Origin: Leuconostoc inhae
GTDB taxonomy: Bacteria; Bacillota; Bacilli; Lactobacillales; Lactobacillaceae
DNA length: 64,000 nucleotides
NCBI RefSeq assembly: GCF_019656015.1
Contig: NZ_BPKW01000009.1
Span: 34,636 to 98,635 of the forward strand
Direction of reading: 5' to 3'
Within the stretch, counting starts at the first letter, position 1, and every line of letters begins with the position of its first letter. The notes under the pieces were generated by a model, which worked only from the letters and a program-made list of their open reading frames with translations, was not told the DNA's origin and made no database searches. A program made the translations under genes and the position numbers. Below are positions 17,337 to 25,864 of this stretch, piece after piece.

Positions 17337-17801
17337 ATGGCCAGAGAAATTAAGCGTAATAAACAGACTACAAAAAACATTATATTGGCAACTGAAAATT
17401 CAGCTGTTGGTGGTACGACACAAGTCACGCCAGAAGTCATTGAAGTGGTTGCTCAAATTGCCACGCAAGAGGTGCATGGTGTTTATTCAATGCGAGGCAC
17501 ATTGTCAGATCGTTTTACGAACGCATTTGGATCTAACGCACGTGGAAAAGGTGTAGAGTTATCACATACTGAGGAAGGCTTGGTAATTGATGCTTATGTC
17601 TTTTTGCAGTATGGGGTTGTTGTGCCAAAAGTTGCGCTTGAAATCCAACACGCAATTCAATCTCAGATTTCATCAATGACGGACTTACAGGTGACACAAA
17701 TAAATGTTCACGTGACTGGTATTGTGCCAGAAAAAATTTCTAGTAGCATTGATCCTGATAATCTATTTGGTGAATCTGGTACAACTGAGGTAGTTAAGTA
17801 A
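17337..17801 (+). CDS. yqhY: Asp23/Gls24 family protein (YqhY)
   Basis: 154 residues of the DUF322/Asp23 family. The core from TQVTPEVIEVVAQIATQEVHGVYSM through VDAYVFLQYGVVVPKVALEI (read with I in place of V at the start) to TQINVHVTGI is well conserved. B. subtilis YqhY lies between the acc genes or efp and nusB and affects fatty-acid synthesis regulation; here it is coupled to nusB by a 1-nt TAATG overlap. The N-terminus is basic and variable. SD GAGGA. Confidence 0.93.
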   Translation: MAREIKRNKQTTKNIILATENSAVGGTTQVTPEVIEVVAQIATQEVHGVYSMRGTLSDRFTNAFGSNARGKGVELSHTEEGLVIDAYVFLQYGVVVPKVALEIQHAIQSQISSMTDLQVTQINVHVTGIVPEKISSSIDPDNLFGESGTTEVVK

Positions 17802-18217
17802 TGTCTAATTTGACACGGCACGAATCACGCCAAGCAGCTTTTCAAGTGTTGTTTGCGTTAGAAAAAGATCCAAAAAGCAATAACATTGATAAATTGTATG
17901 ATATTGTTTTGGAAGGCAAAGATTATGATGATTATTTGCCACGATTAGTTAATGGCGTTTTGGGTACAAAAGCAGAATTAGACGAACAAATTTCTGCTCA
18001 TTTAGCGAATGGCTGGGCAATTAATCGTATTAATAAAGCTGATCTTATTATTTTACGATTGGCGATATATGAGTTATTAAATAACTTGGTACCTTATAAG
18101 GTGTCCATTGATGAAGCTTTGATATTAACTAAGACTTTCTCAGATGAAGAAAGTCGCAAGTTTGTTAATGGTATGTTAAAAAACTTTACGCCAGCGGCTG
18201 CACCGAAAGTAGAATAA
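17801..18217 (+). CDS. nusB: Transcription antitermination factor NusB
   Basis: 138 residues, all-helical NusB fold. Signatures include LTRHESRQAAFQVLFAL at the N-terminus, INRINKADLIILRLAIYEL and VPYKVSIDEALILTKTFSDEESRKFVNGML at the C-terminal half. NusB with NusE/S10 binds boxA RNA in rRNA transcription complexes. The ATG overlaps the yqhY stop, so it is translationally coupled. Confidence 0.97.
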   Translation: MSNLTRHESRQAAFQVLFALEKDPKSNNIDKLYDIVLEGKDYDDYLPRLVNGVLGTKAELDEQISAHLANGWAINRINKADLIILRLAIYELLNNLVPYKVSIDEALILTKTFSDEESRKFVNGMLKNFTPAAAPKVE

Positions 18218-18226
18218 GTCATTGTA

Positions 18227-18248
18227 AGTCGCGTCGCGGCTTTTTTTC
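18227..18248 (+). terminator. Intrinsic terminator of yqhY-nusB
   Basis: AGTCGC-GTC-GCGGCT (one G-U pair) followed by eight T. Confidence 0.8.
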
Positions 18249-18314
18249 TTAATGACAGTCATTTATCGCATGATTTATTGATTGCACCCTAAATATCTAA
18301 AAAATGGAGGAATA

Positions 18315-18368
18315 GTGCAGAGTACTGTTTGCCAGACGTTGTGTAACAATAGTAATATTTTTTTATGA
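18315..18368 (+). CDS. Possible 17-codon leader ORF upstream of tatD
   Basis: GTG at 18315 follows GGAGG (18306-18310) by 4 nt and reads MQSTVCQTLCNNSNIFL then TGA. The following tatD gene has no SD. Whether this ORF is translated or regulatory is unknown; the SD may instead be a chance remnant. Confidence 0.3.
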   Translation: MQSTVCQTLCNNSNIFL

Positions 18369-18407
18369 AAAACGTTGACGCATAAGATGCTTTGCACATT
18401 TTAAAAT

Positions 18408-19205
18408 ATGGCAATTTACGATTTAACAAAAACACCTGCAGATAGTTATGATACACATACGCATCTAAACGATGATAAATTATTTCATGATGTACCAGCT
18501 TATATTGGTCGAGCACATGAGTTTCGCGTGATGGAAATGAATATTGTCGGGTATGATGCACAAGGCAATGAACGAGCTTTGGAAATTGCACAAGCACATG
18601 ATAATATTTATGCAGTATTGGGATTTCAGCCAGAAGACACTGGCGATTTTGATGCTGTTGCCGCTGAAAAGCTTGAGAAGCAGCTGCAACAAGCTAAAGT
18701 CGTTGGTGTCGGTGAAACAGGTTTAGATTATTATTGGGAAACGACAGCACACGATGTTCAAAAAAAAGCGTTTCAAACACATCTAGCATTAGCTAAAAAA
18801 TACGATTTACCAGTTATTATTCATAATCGTGATGCGTTTGAAGATGTGTATGCGATGTTGAAAGATAGTGGTGTTACTAAAGGTGTCATGCATAGTTTTT
18901 CCGGTACGCCAGAACAAGCAGCAGCCTTTGTTGCGTTAGGCATGCATATCTCGTTTAGTGGTGTAGTCACATTTAAAAAAGCTGAGGATGTCCGTGAAGC
19001 GGCCAAATCTGTACCATTAAATCGCTTATTAGTTGAAACTGACGCACCATATTTAGCACCAACACCATTTAGAGGCAAAGATAATGAACCGGCACTTGTC
19101 AAGTATATCGTTGATTCGTTGGCGGATACATTGAATATGACACCGGAAGAACTATCAGCTATCACACGGCAAAATGCCCATCGCCTTTTCTTAAATCATG
19201 ACTGA
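18408..19205 (+). CDS. TatD-family metal-dependent deoxyribonuclease
   Basis: 265 residues, TIM-barrel hydrolase. Metal ligands visible: DTHTHLND near residue 15, GVGETGLDYYW with the conserved Glu, VIIHNRDA, GVMHSFSGTP and the late LLVETDAPYLAP Asp. Family members are 3'-5' DNA exonucleases implicated in repair. The 3' end overlaps rnmV by 8 nt and rsmA follows, the standard tatD-rnmV-rsmA cluster. No SD precedes the ATG at 18408; a short SD-bearing ORF lies just upstream. Confidence 0.95.
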   Translation: MAIYDLTKTPADSYDTHTHLNDDKLFHDVPAYIGRAHEFRVMEMNIVGYDAQGNERALEIAQAHDNIYAVLGFQPEDTGDFDAVAAEKLEKQLQQAKVVGVGETGLDYYWETTAHDVQKKAFQTHLALAKKYDLPVIIHNRDAFEDVYAMLKDSGVTKGVMHSFSGTPEQAAAFVALGMHISFSGVVTFKKAEDVREAAKSVPLNRLLVETDAPYLAPTPFRGKDNEPALVKYIVDSLADTLNMTPEELSAITRQNAHRLFLNHD

Positions 19206-19758
19206 ACGTCCACAAATTAATGAAATGATTGTTGTTGAAGGTAAATCTGATACACAAAATTTAGCGCGTGCAGTGGTTGCTGACACAATTGAGACAGGTG
19301 GTAGTGCTGTTAATAATAATGCTATCAAGCGTGCGCAATATGCAGCCGAAACACGAGGTATTATTATTTTAACGGATCCTGATTTTAATGGTCAACGAAT
19401 TCGTCAAATTATGACAGCAGCTGTACCTTCAGCCAAGCAAGCATATATTACGCAAAGCGAAGGCCGCGCGCAAAAAGATAATTGGCATAAATCTCTTGGT
19501 GTCGAGCATGCGGAACCCGATATATTACGACAGGCATTAGCAGCAGTTATGACACCTAAAATTGATACAGTGACGGATGTAGATCAGCAATTTTTGTTGC
19601 AAAATGGTTTATTAAATGATCAAGATGCTCGCAAGCGTCGTGAAATAGTAGGTGAATCATTACACATTGGTTATACAAATGGCAAGCAGCTGTTAAAGCG
19701 TGTGCAACAATTCGGCATCACACAGGCACAAATATTGGCAGTATTGAAAGGTAAATGA
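19198..19758 (+). CDS. rnmV: Ribonuclease M5
   Basis: 186 residues with a Toprim domain: IVVEGKSDTQNL holds the catalytic Glu14, and IILTDPDFNGQRIR carries the DPD motif. RNase M5 completes 5S rRNA maturation in Bacillota. The C-terminal domain (from about residue 100) is the family's RNA-binding part, ending KRVQQFGITQAQILAVLKG. Overlaps tatD and is followed 4 nt later by rsmA. Confidence 0.95.
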   Translation: MTERPQINEMIVVEGKSDTQNLARAVVADTIETGGSAVNNNAIKRAQYAAETRGIIILTDPDFNGQRIRQIMTAAVPSAKQAYITQSEGRAQKDNWHKSLGVEHAEPDILRQALAAVMTPKIDTVTDVDQQFLLQNGLLNDQDARKRREIVGESLHIGYTNGKQLLKRVQQFGITQAQILAVLKGK

Positions 19759-19762
19759 CTAA

Positions 19763-20650
19763 ATGGCAGAGAAAATAGATATTGCAGATCCAACACGCAC
19801 ACAGGCAATTTTAAACGCATATGGTTTGCATGCTAAGAAGAAGTTCGGACAAAATTTTTTAACTGATTTAGATGTGTTACACGGTATCGTTGATACTGCA
19901 AATATCACAAATGAAGATTATGTTATCGAAATTGGGCCAGGTATTGGTTCTTTAACAGAACAAATAGCGCGTGCAGCAAAAAAAGTCCTAGCTTTTGAAA
20001 TTGATACACAAATGGTCAAAGTGTTAGGGGAAACATTACAAGATTATGATAATGTTAAGGTTATTGCCGGTGACATTTTAGAGATGAACTTGCCTCAAAT
20101 TATTGCCGAAGAATTTGGTGACAATGCTCATGTCAAAGTAGTGGCCAACTTACCTTACTACATAACGACACCGATTTTGATGCAATTGCTACGAACTAAC
20201 ATTACTTGGGACAATATCGTGGTCATGATGCAACGTGAAGTCGCTGATCGATTGAATGCTGATGTGGGCACAAAAGCTTATGGTGTGTTAACGCTAACGA
20301 TTCAATATTTTGCAAATGCCCAGTTGGCCATAGAAGTACCGGCAACAGCATTTAATCCAGCGCCTAAGGTTGAGTCGGCGGTAGTCAAACTGACACCATT
20401 AGTTCCTCAAATCGTGGTTGACCAACCTGAGCGATTGTTTGGTGTTATTAAAGGTAGCTTTTCACACCGACGCAAAAGTCTTTGGAATAACATGTTGCAA
20501 ACTTATGGCAAAGATATGGATGTTAAGGAAAAAATAACAGCCGCGCTCAAACAAGCTGATATTGACCCTTCTATACGTGCAGAACGCTTAGATTTAACAC
20601 AACTCACAACATTATACTTGGCTTTACGCGAGCAAAAGTTGACGCAGTAA
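19763..20650 (+). CDS. rsmA: 16S rRNA (adenine-1518/1519-N6) dimethyltransferase
   Basis: 295 residues (KsgA). SAM-dependent dimethylation of two adjacent adenines in the 3' hairpin of 16S rRNA during 30S maturation. KKFGQNFLTD at residues 26-35, SAM-binding EIGPGIGSLT, catalytic NLPYYITTPIL, and FNPAPKVESAV are all present. Last gene of the tatD-rnmV-rsmA operon. SAM supplied by metK in this window is its cofactor. Confidence 0.97.
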   Translation: MAEKIDIADPTRTQAILNAYGLHAKKKFGQNFLTDLDVLHGIVDTANITNEDYVIEIGPGIGSLTEQIARAAKKVLAFEIDTQMVKVLGETLQDYDNVKVIAGDILEMNLPQIIAEEFGDNAHVKVVANLPYYITTPILMQLLRTNITWDNIVVMMQREVADRLNADVGTKAYGVLTLTIQYFANAQLAIEVPATAFNPAPKVESAVVKLTPLVPQIVVDQPERLFGVIKGSFSHRRKSLWNNMLQTYGKDMDVKEKITAALKQADIDPSIRAERLDLTQLTTLYLALREQKLTQ

Positions 20651-20692
20651 CTGTATATTTTTTCATGATTTAGTTTTATTATACAGTCTGAT

Positions 20693-20721
20693 TTGCAATT
20701 AAAGCTTATTTGTGTTATAAT
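20693..20721 (+). promoter_or_regulatory. Strong promoter of veg
   Basis: -35 TTGCAA (20693-20698), 17 nt, -10 TATAAT (20716-20721), with the extended-10 TG at 20713-20714. One of the best consensus matches in the window. Confidence 0.88.
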
Positions 20722-20753
20722 TAAATAAGTTTTTCACGAAAGGTGGTATAAAA

Positions 20754-20987
20754 ATGCCAAGTAGTTTGCAAGACATTAAGATTAAACTCGACGCCCATGT
20801 TGGCGAAGCCGTTACAGTGGTTGCACAAGCCGGTCGCAAAAAGATTACAGAACGAACTGGTGTGTTGCGTTCAACATTTCCTTCTTTGTTTGTTGTTGAA
20901 CTGGATGAAGAAGCTAAGTTTGAGCGTGCGTCATACAGTTATACCGACATTTTAACGAATAATATTGATATTACTTTTGCTGAATAA
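20754..20987 (+). CDS. veg: Veg family protein
   Basis: 77 residues matching the Bacillota Veg family: SLQDIKIKLDAHVGEAVTV, then AGRKKITERTGVL, ending SYTDILTNNIDITF. B. subtilis Veg is abundant and influences biofilm gene expression, but its molecular function is unsettled. SD AAAGGTGG and a near-consensus promoter predict high expression, in line with the family. Position after rsmA matches Bacillus. Confidence 0.95.
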   Translation: MPSSLQDIKIKLDAHVGEAVTVVAQAGRKKITERTGVLRSTFPSLFVVELDEEAKFERASYSYTDILTNNIDITFAE

Positions 20988-20994
20988 CTAAATT

Positions 20995-21013
20995 GCCCTA
21001 TTGGGCTTTTTTT
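20995..21013 (+). terminator. Short terminator of veg
   Basis: GCCC-TATT-GGGC followed by seven T; stem only 4 bp, so efficiency may be modest. Confidence 0.6.
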
Positions 21014-21020
21014 GTAGTTG

Positions 21021-21036
21021 TGAGATAATTTAGATT
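21021..21036 (+). promoter_or_regulatory. Extended -10 placed for a leaderless mRNA
   Basis: TG-A-GATAAT (21021-21029) ends 7 nt before the ATG at 21037; no SD. Confidence 0.5.
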
Positions 21037-21891
21037 ATGAAAAAACAAGTGTTTTATGCTATTTTAACGATTTCTCTGATACCAATTGGTATTTTTTTAA
21101 TTGGCATGAAAATGACAGTTACAACTCGTCCGTCATATCATGTACCTGTTCAAATCGTGACAGATAATGTTGCTTATCAACAAATAGCACAAGCGGTAGT
21201 GACTACCAGCGGGCATGTATCATTATTGTCAGGTGGTTTAACACAAAATAATGAAAAAACAATTTTTAAAAACGCAGAAGTACTCGTTACGGATAGCCAC
21301 CAAAGCCAATTATTAACACAACGTCGTAATTTAAAGTTGCATTCTAAATTATTAGTGGCCAGTGATGTGGTTAAAAATCAAGCTTATGCAAATTATTGGT
21401 TAAGTCCAGAAATTATTTTGAAGACAATTGCACGATTGTCTGACTTGTTAAGCGATTTAGACCCTAGAAATCGTAATAATTATATAAATAATAGTCAAAA
21501 ATTAACCGATCAAACTAAAACACTATCTGATGGTATTGAAACTTTAAAACAAGAAAAAAATGTGCATTATATTGCGACAAATAATGCGCAACAAGTGTTC
21601 ATGACACAGCTAAACTATACGTCGGATATATCTAATATTGAATCTATTTCAAATGAAGATTTTGATAAATTGACTGAGCGAATACATAACAACAAGATTC
21701 GCTTTGTATTGACTGCAAGTCAGGATCAATCTGATCGAGATCGACATTTGGTGGCATTAGCAAAAAATGCGAACATACCAGTAATTACCTTTAATCAGGT
21801 GCTACCATCAAATCAAAAAGTATGGCAATGGCAGTTGACGCTTGTTGAACAACTGCAGGCAGTTTTTAAACCAGTAGAAAGTGGTAAATAA
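21037..21891 (+). CDS. Metal ABC transporter substrate-binding protein (ZnuA/TroA family), degenerate ligands
   Basis: 284 residues ending where the ABC ATPase begins. The N-terminal hydrophobic helix (residues 6-24) has no lipobox cysteine, so it is a membrane-anchored or secreted rather than a lipoprotein form. The overall cluster A-I fold is suggested by order of elements and context, but the usual ligand-bearing motifs are altered: NYWLSPEIIL stands where HxWLDP is expected, and TNNAQQVFMTQLNY where the H..F.YL..YGL motif is expected. The three conserved His appear missing. It may bind a different ligand or serve only as a transporter partner. Expression seems leaderless. Confidence 0.72.
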   Translation: MKKQVFYAILTISLIPIGIFLIGMKMTVTTRPSYHVPVQIVTDNVAYQQIAQAVVTTSGHVSLLSGGLTQNNEKTIFKNAEVLVTDSHQSQLLTQRRNLKLHSKLLVASDVVKNQAYANYWLSPEIILKTIARLSDLLSDLDPRNRNNYINNSQKLTDQTKTLSDGIETLKQEKNVHYIATNNAQQVFMTQLNYTSDISNIESISNEDFDKLTERIHNNKIRFVLTASQDQSDRDRHLVALAKNANIPVITFNQVLPSNQKVWQWQLTLVEQLQAVFKPVESGK

Positions 21892-22592
21892 TGGGCATCA
21901 TACAAACAAAAGACTTTGGCATTCACTATGGTGAGAAAAGCATACTAGCTCACGCTAATATTGATATGCCAGCGGGGCGATTTTTTGCGTTATTAGGTGA
22001 GAATGGTGCTGGGAAAACAAGTTTTGTTAAAGCACTGATTGGGCAAAATCAGCAAACTGACGGTGAATTAAAATTAAATACAAATCGTGTTGGCTTTGTA
22101 CCACAATTTCGTGATATCACACGTGACTTTCCTTTAAGCATAGCTGAATTTGTGGCCTTAAATTATAATAAAGGGTGGCGGTTGTGGCTGAATAAGCGTG
22201 AAAAATCAGCGGTAAAATCAGCATTAAAATTAATGGATTTGGCAGATATGAGCGACAAACGTTTAGGATTAGCATCTGGTGGACAAAAGCAACGTGCATT
22301 TGTGGCGCAAGCGTTAGTGCAGCAACCTGATTTGTTAATATTAGATGAATCTACAGCAAGCTTAGACCATGAGCATAAAGTGACATTATTACAGACTGTT
22401 AAGCGGTTACAAGAAACACAACAGTTAACCGTTTTATTTATTACACATGAATTAGAATTAGTGACCCAGTTTGCCGATGGCTACTTATTTTTTGAAAATG
22501 GTCAGGTGACTCAAGGGGAAATGGCTGAATTACAGTCTCTAACAACGCAAATGACGCATATTCATGCAGAAGATGAGGTACATCATGTTTAG
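21891..22592 (+). CDS. Metal ABC transporter ATP-binding protein (ZnuC/AdcC type)
   Basis: 233 residues. Walker A GENGAGKTS near residue 37, Q-loop VPQFRDI, signature ASGGQKQR (a variant of LSGGQ), Walker B LLILDEST, and the switch His in FITHE. The C-terminus is His/Glu/Asp rich (THIHAEDEVHHV), a plausible metal-touching tail. Its ATG overlaps the stop region of the binding protein by one base, and its end overlaps the permease start by 8 nt, so the three are translated together. Confidence 0.92.
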   Translation: MGIIQTKDFGIHYGEKSILAHANIDMPAGRFFALLGENGAGKTSFVKALIGQNQQTDGELKLNTNRVGFVPQFRDITRDFPLSIAEFVALNYNKGWRLWLNKREKSAVKSALKLMDLADMSDKRLGLASGGQKQRAFVAQALVQQPDLLILDESTASLDHEHKVTLLQTVKRLQETQQLTVLFITHELELVTQFADGYLFFENGQVTQGEMAELQSLTTQMTHIHAEDEVHHV

Positions 22593-23376
22593 TTATGAAT
22601 TTATGCAAAATGCTTTTATGGCAGGAACGATTGTCAGTATTGTTGCGGGAATTGTTGGCACATTTGCGGTCGCACGTAATTATACTTTCTTAACACATAC
22701 TTTAAGTGAGATTGGATTTGCTGGTGCGGCTTTTGGTTTATTTGCTGGTTGGCCTGCATTGCTTGGCATGATGATTGCAACAAGCGGGGCTTCATTAGCG
22801 ATTGGGGCATTAGAATCAAGTTATACAAAACGGGATAATGTTACGAGCGCAATCTCTGCATTGGCTATTGGATTAGGAATTTTATTTTTAGCACTTGGAC
22901 ATACGAGTACAACAGCAGCTACTGGCATTTTATTTGGGTCCGTGTTAGGGATTAGTCGAGAAAATTTGTTATTGTTAATCGTGTTAGCAATTTTTGTTAT
23001 TGTAACGTTGCTAATCAATTATCGTTCATTGCGACAGTTGTCATTTGATGAAGCTGGCATTTTTCTACAAAATAGGCAGCAAAAAGCAGTACGTTATATT
23101 TTTTTGGTTATGATTGCTTTATCGGTTAGTATTTCTTCACAACTTGTTGGCTCATTATTAATTTTTGTATTGGTAACATTGCCTGCTGCAAGTGCTAAAT
23201 ACTATGTAACAGCTACGACAAAATTAATGGGTCTAGCTATCATATTTGCTTTATTTGGGACTTGGTCTGGTTTAACACTTGCCTATCTAACAAATTTACC
23301 AGCAAGTTTCTTTATTGCCATGATTGAAGTTTTAATTTATTTAATCTCAGTTTGGCAGTTTCAAAAAAATGCTTAA
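22585..23376 (+). CDS. Metal ABC transporter permease (ZnuB/AdcB type)
   Basis: 264 residues from the ATG at 22585 (GAGG 8-11 nt upstream; an earlier in-frame ATG at 22564 inside the ATPase lacks an SD). ABC-3 family permease with about eight membrane helices. FTFLTHTLSEIGFAGAAFG-like N-terminal block (here YTFLTHTLSEIGFAGAAFG) and QLVGSLLIFVLVTLPAASA near residue 190 are family signatures. Forms the membrane channel for the preceding ATPase. Zinc or manganese uptake is the default prediction, weakened by the atypical binding protein. Confidence 0.92.
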   Translation: MFSYEFMQNAFMAGTIVSIVAGIVGTFAVARNYTFLTHTLSEIGFAGAAFGLFAGWPALLGMMIATSGASLAIGALESSYTKRDNVTSAISALAIGLGILFLALGHTSTTAATGILFGSVLGISRENLLLLIVLAIFVIVTLLINYRSLRQLSFDEAGIFLQNRQQKAVRYIFLVMIALSVSISSQLVGSLLIFVLVTLPAASAKYYVTATTKLMGLAIIFALFGTWSGLTLAYLTNLPASFFIAMIEVLIYLISVWQFQKNA

Positions 23377-23410
23377 ATACCGAACGTTACTGTTTTAAAA
23401 ATGTTATAAT
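23376..23410 (+). promoter_or_regulatory. purR promoter with PurBox
   Basis: AATACCGAACGTT (23376-23388) matches the lactococcal/streptococcal PurBox AWWWCCGAACWWT at all but one position. An extended -10 TG-T-TATAAT lies at 23402-23410; the PurBox overlaps the -35 region, fitting autoregulation by PurR. Confidence 0.65.
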
Positions 23411-23445
23411 TAATATTAAATATTAATATTTATAAAGGAGAATAC

Positions 23446-23481
23446 GTGCTAATTTGTTTATCGCACGTTTATACATTATGA
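23446..23481 (+). CDS. Possible 11-codon leader ORF overlapping the purR start
   Basis: GTG at 23446 lies 5 nt after AAGGAG (23435-23440) and reads MLICLSHVYTL, with its TGA overlapping the purR ATG as ATGA (23478-23481). The strong SD thus serves this ORF, and purR would be reached by reinitiation. An alternative is a TTG start for purR at 23454, 13 nt from the SD. Confidence 0.45.
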   Translation: MLICLSHVYTL

Positions 23482-24311
23482 AAACACGTCGTTCGGATCG
23501 CCTTGTTGATATGGCGCGCTACATGCTTGAGCGCCCACGCACACTCATTTCTTTATCCTATTTTGCCAAGCGTTATGATTCTGCTAAGTCTTCTATTTCA
23601 GAAGATTTATCCATTTTAAAAAGAACCTTTCAGGAACGCGGCACAGGTTTACTAGAAACTGTTCCTGGCGCTGCGGGTGGTGCACGTTTTATACCGTTTA
23701 TGGCTGAGGACGAAGCAAAAAGCTTCATTGAAGAAATACGCCAATATGTCAACGATGAAACACGTGTCTTACCTGGTGGATATGTTTATTTGTCAGATTT
23801 GTTAGGCCGTCCGGATATTTTACGCCAAGTTGGCCGATTGATTGCCACACAATATTTACGTGATAACATTGATGCAGTCATGACGGCAGCTACAAAAGGT
23901 GTCCCACTAGCACAAGCAGTTGCCGAGCAATTAAATGTACCTTTTGTAATTGTTCGTGATGATGCTAAAGTAACAGAGGGGCCAACGGTTTCCGTGAATT
24001 ATTTGACGGGCTCTTCAAAGCGTGTTGAAAAAATGGAATTATCTCGTCGCTCGTTACGTACAGGATCTCGTGTCTTAATCGTTGATGATTTTATGAAAGC
24101 TGGCGGTACCATTCAAGGTATGCAGACACTTGTTAGTGAATTTGATGGAACAGTTGTTGGGACAGCTGTTTTTGCTGAAGGTAGATCAGCAACGCGTCTT
24201 CTTGACCGCTTTACGTCTTTGCTACATGTCGATACAAATCTTAAAAATGGTGATCCAATTATAGTCACTGCTGGTAATTACGCAAAAGAAATTTATAAAC
24301 GCGAGGCATAG
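23478..24311 (+). CDS. purR: Purine operon regulator PurR
   Basis: About 277 residues from the ATG at 23478, matching the family start (MK.RRS.RLVDM). N-terminal winged helix with YDSAKSSISEDLSILK, then a phosphoribosyltransferase-like domain with the PRPP loop VLIVDDFMKAGGT. In Bacillus it represses purine genes and PRPP relieves repression; in lactococci the orthologue acts as an activator. An 8-codon in-frame extension from TTG 23454 is possible but not conserved. PurBox upstream; glmU follows 6 nt after the stop, as in Bacillus (purR-glmU neighbourhood). Confidence 0.95.
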   Translation: MKTRRSDRLVDMARYMLERPRTLISLSYFAKRYDSAKSSISEDLSILKRTFQERGTGLLETVPGAAGGARFIPFMAEDEAKSFIEEIRQYVNDETRVLPGGYVYLSDLLGRPDILRQVGRLIATQYLRDNIDAVMTAATKGVPLAQAVAEQLNVPFVIVRDDAKVTEGPTVSVNYLTGSSKRVEKMELSRRSLRTGSRVLIVDDFMKAGGTIQGMQTLVSEFDGTVVGTAVFAEGRSATRLLDRFTSLLHVDTNLKNGDPIIVTAGNYAKEIYKREA

Positions 24312-24317
24312 TTAATT

Positions 24318-25691
24318 ATGGTTGATGAAGTAAACGTCTTAGTATTGGCAGCTGGTAATGGTTCACGTATGAAGTCAAGTGCGCCAAAAGTATTACATCA
24401 TGTTGCTGGTCAAATGATGATTGATTGGGTGTTGGATGCAGTTGAACCACTCTCAAAAAATAAACCAATTACAGTCATTGGTGTTGGTGCTGAAAGCGTC
24501 CAGGCACATGTTGGGAAGCGGAGTGAATTTGTTTTGCAGTCTGAACAGCTCGGCACTGGTCATGCTGTTCAGCAAGCACAATCACAGCTTGAATCAAGCC
24601 ATGGTGTGACACTTATTATGTCAGGTGATACACCGATGTTTCGTTCCGAAACGCTGTCAGAATTTATTGATGAGCACAATAGGTCCAACAATGCAGTAAC
24701 TGTCTTGACTGCTATTGCTGATGATCCGACTGGTTATGGTCGAATTGTACGTGCAGATGATGATACTGTCATAAAAATAGTAGAACAAAAAGATGCTAGT
24801 ATAACAGAGCGTCGTATTCGAGAAGTGAATACAGGTGTGTATATTTTTGATAATCAATTGTTATTTAAATCATTGTCACAGGTGAAAAATAACAATGCGC
24901 AAGGTGAATATTATTTGCCAGACACGTTAGACATTTTGCGTCAAGCTGGTCATCAAATTGGTGCATATACGTTACAAAACTTTACCGAATCTCAGGGTGT
25001 CAATGATCGTGTGGCTTTGTCTGTCGCAAACCGTGTCATGCATGAACGTATTAATCATCAATTGATGATTTCGGGCGTTGAATTGGTAGATCCGGCTAGT
25101 ACATTTATTGACGGTACAGTAGTTATTGGCCAAGACACGTTGATTGAAGCTGGTGTCACCATTTTGGGACAAACAGTGATTGGCAAAAATAACGTGATAA
25201 CTCAAGGATCACGCATTTCTGATAGTGTCATTGGTGATGATAACGTGATTACGTCATCACACCTAGAAAGTGCGCAGTTAGCTAATGGTGTCACTGTTGG
25301 GCCCTATGCACATTTGCGGCCACAAGCAGATCTTGGCGATAACGTACACATTGGTAACTTTGTTGAGGTGAAACAAGCAACAGTAGCTGCTAACACTAAG
25401 GCAGGTCATTTAACATATATTGGAAATGCAACTATTGGCGAGGATGTTAATATTGGTGCAGGCACAATTTTTGTTAATTACGATGGTGTCAATAAATTTA
25501 ATACAACAGTTGGTGATCGTGCGTTTATTGGGTCAAATACAAAAATTGTTGCGCCAGTAAATATTGCTAGTGAAGCAATCACAGCAGCAGGATCAACGAT
25601 TACAAATAATGTACCGGGCCATGCTATGGCAATTGCTAGAGCGCGACAAATTAACAAAGAAAATTTTTGGGATCATATGCCACATAAGTAA
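24318..25691 (+). CDS. glmU: Bifunctional N-acetylglucosamine-1-phosphate uridyltransferase / glucosamine-1-phosphate acetyltransferase
   Basis: 457 residues. The N-terminal pyrophosphorylase has LAAGNGSRMKSSAPKVLHH at residues 10-28 and later EVNTGVYIFD; the C-terminal left-handed beta-helix shows many hexapeptide repeats (residues ~250-440) including VGPYAHLRPQADLGDNVHIG. Makes UDP-GlcNAc for peptidoglycan and wall polymers. The SD is weak (GAGG 12 nt upstream), so it probably depends on readthrough from purR 6 nt away. Confidence 0.97.
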   Translation: MVDEVNVLVLAAGNGSRMKSSAPKVLHHVAGQMMIDWVLDAVEPLSKNKPITVIGVGAESVQAHVGKRSEFVLQSEQLGTGHAVQQAQSQLESSHGVTLIMSGDTPMFRSETLSEFIDEHNRSNNAVTVLTAIADDPTGYGRIVRADDDTVIKIVEQKDASITERRIREVNTGVYIFDNQLLFKSLSQVKNNNAQGEYYLPDTLDILRQAGHQIGAYTLQNFTESQGVNDRVALSVANRVMHERINHQLMISGVELVDPASTFIDGTVVIGQDTLIEAGVTILGQTVIGKNNVITQGSRISDSVIGDDNVITSSHLESAQLANGVTVGPYAHLRPQADLGDNVHIGNFVEVKQATVAANTKAGHLTYIGNATIGEDVNIGAGTIFVNYDGVNKFNTTVGDRAFIGSNTKIVAPVNIASEAITAAGSTITNNVPGHAMAIARARQINKENFWDHMPHK

Positions 25692-25718
25692 TAGGCAACT
25701 ATAATTTTTAAAAATGAG

Positions 25719-25759
25719 AAGCACGACTATGTCATCTGAACATAATATAGTGCTTTTTT
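25719..25759 (+). terminator. Intrinsic terminator of purR-glmU
   Basis: AAGC..ACTAT on the left pairs with ATAGT and GCTT on the right with bulges, followed by TTTTTTCG. Confidence 0.65.
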
Positions 25760-25864
25760 CGTACGATAACTTAATAATCATGCCAATTGAATGGTTGTTT
25801 GTAACCTTATTCAATAATTATTCTATGGTAAACTAATATTGACATAATTTAAAAGGATGAGGCT

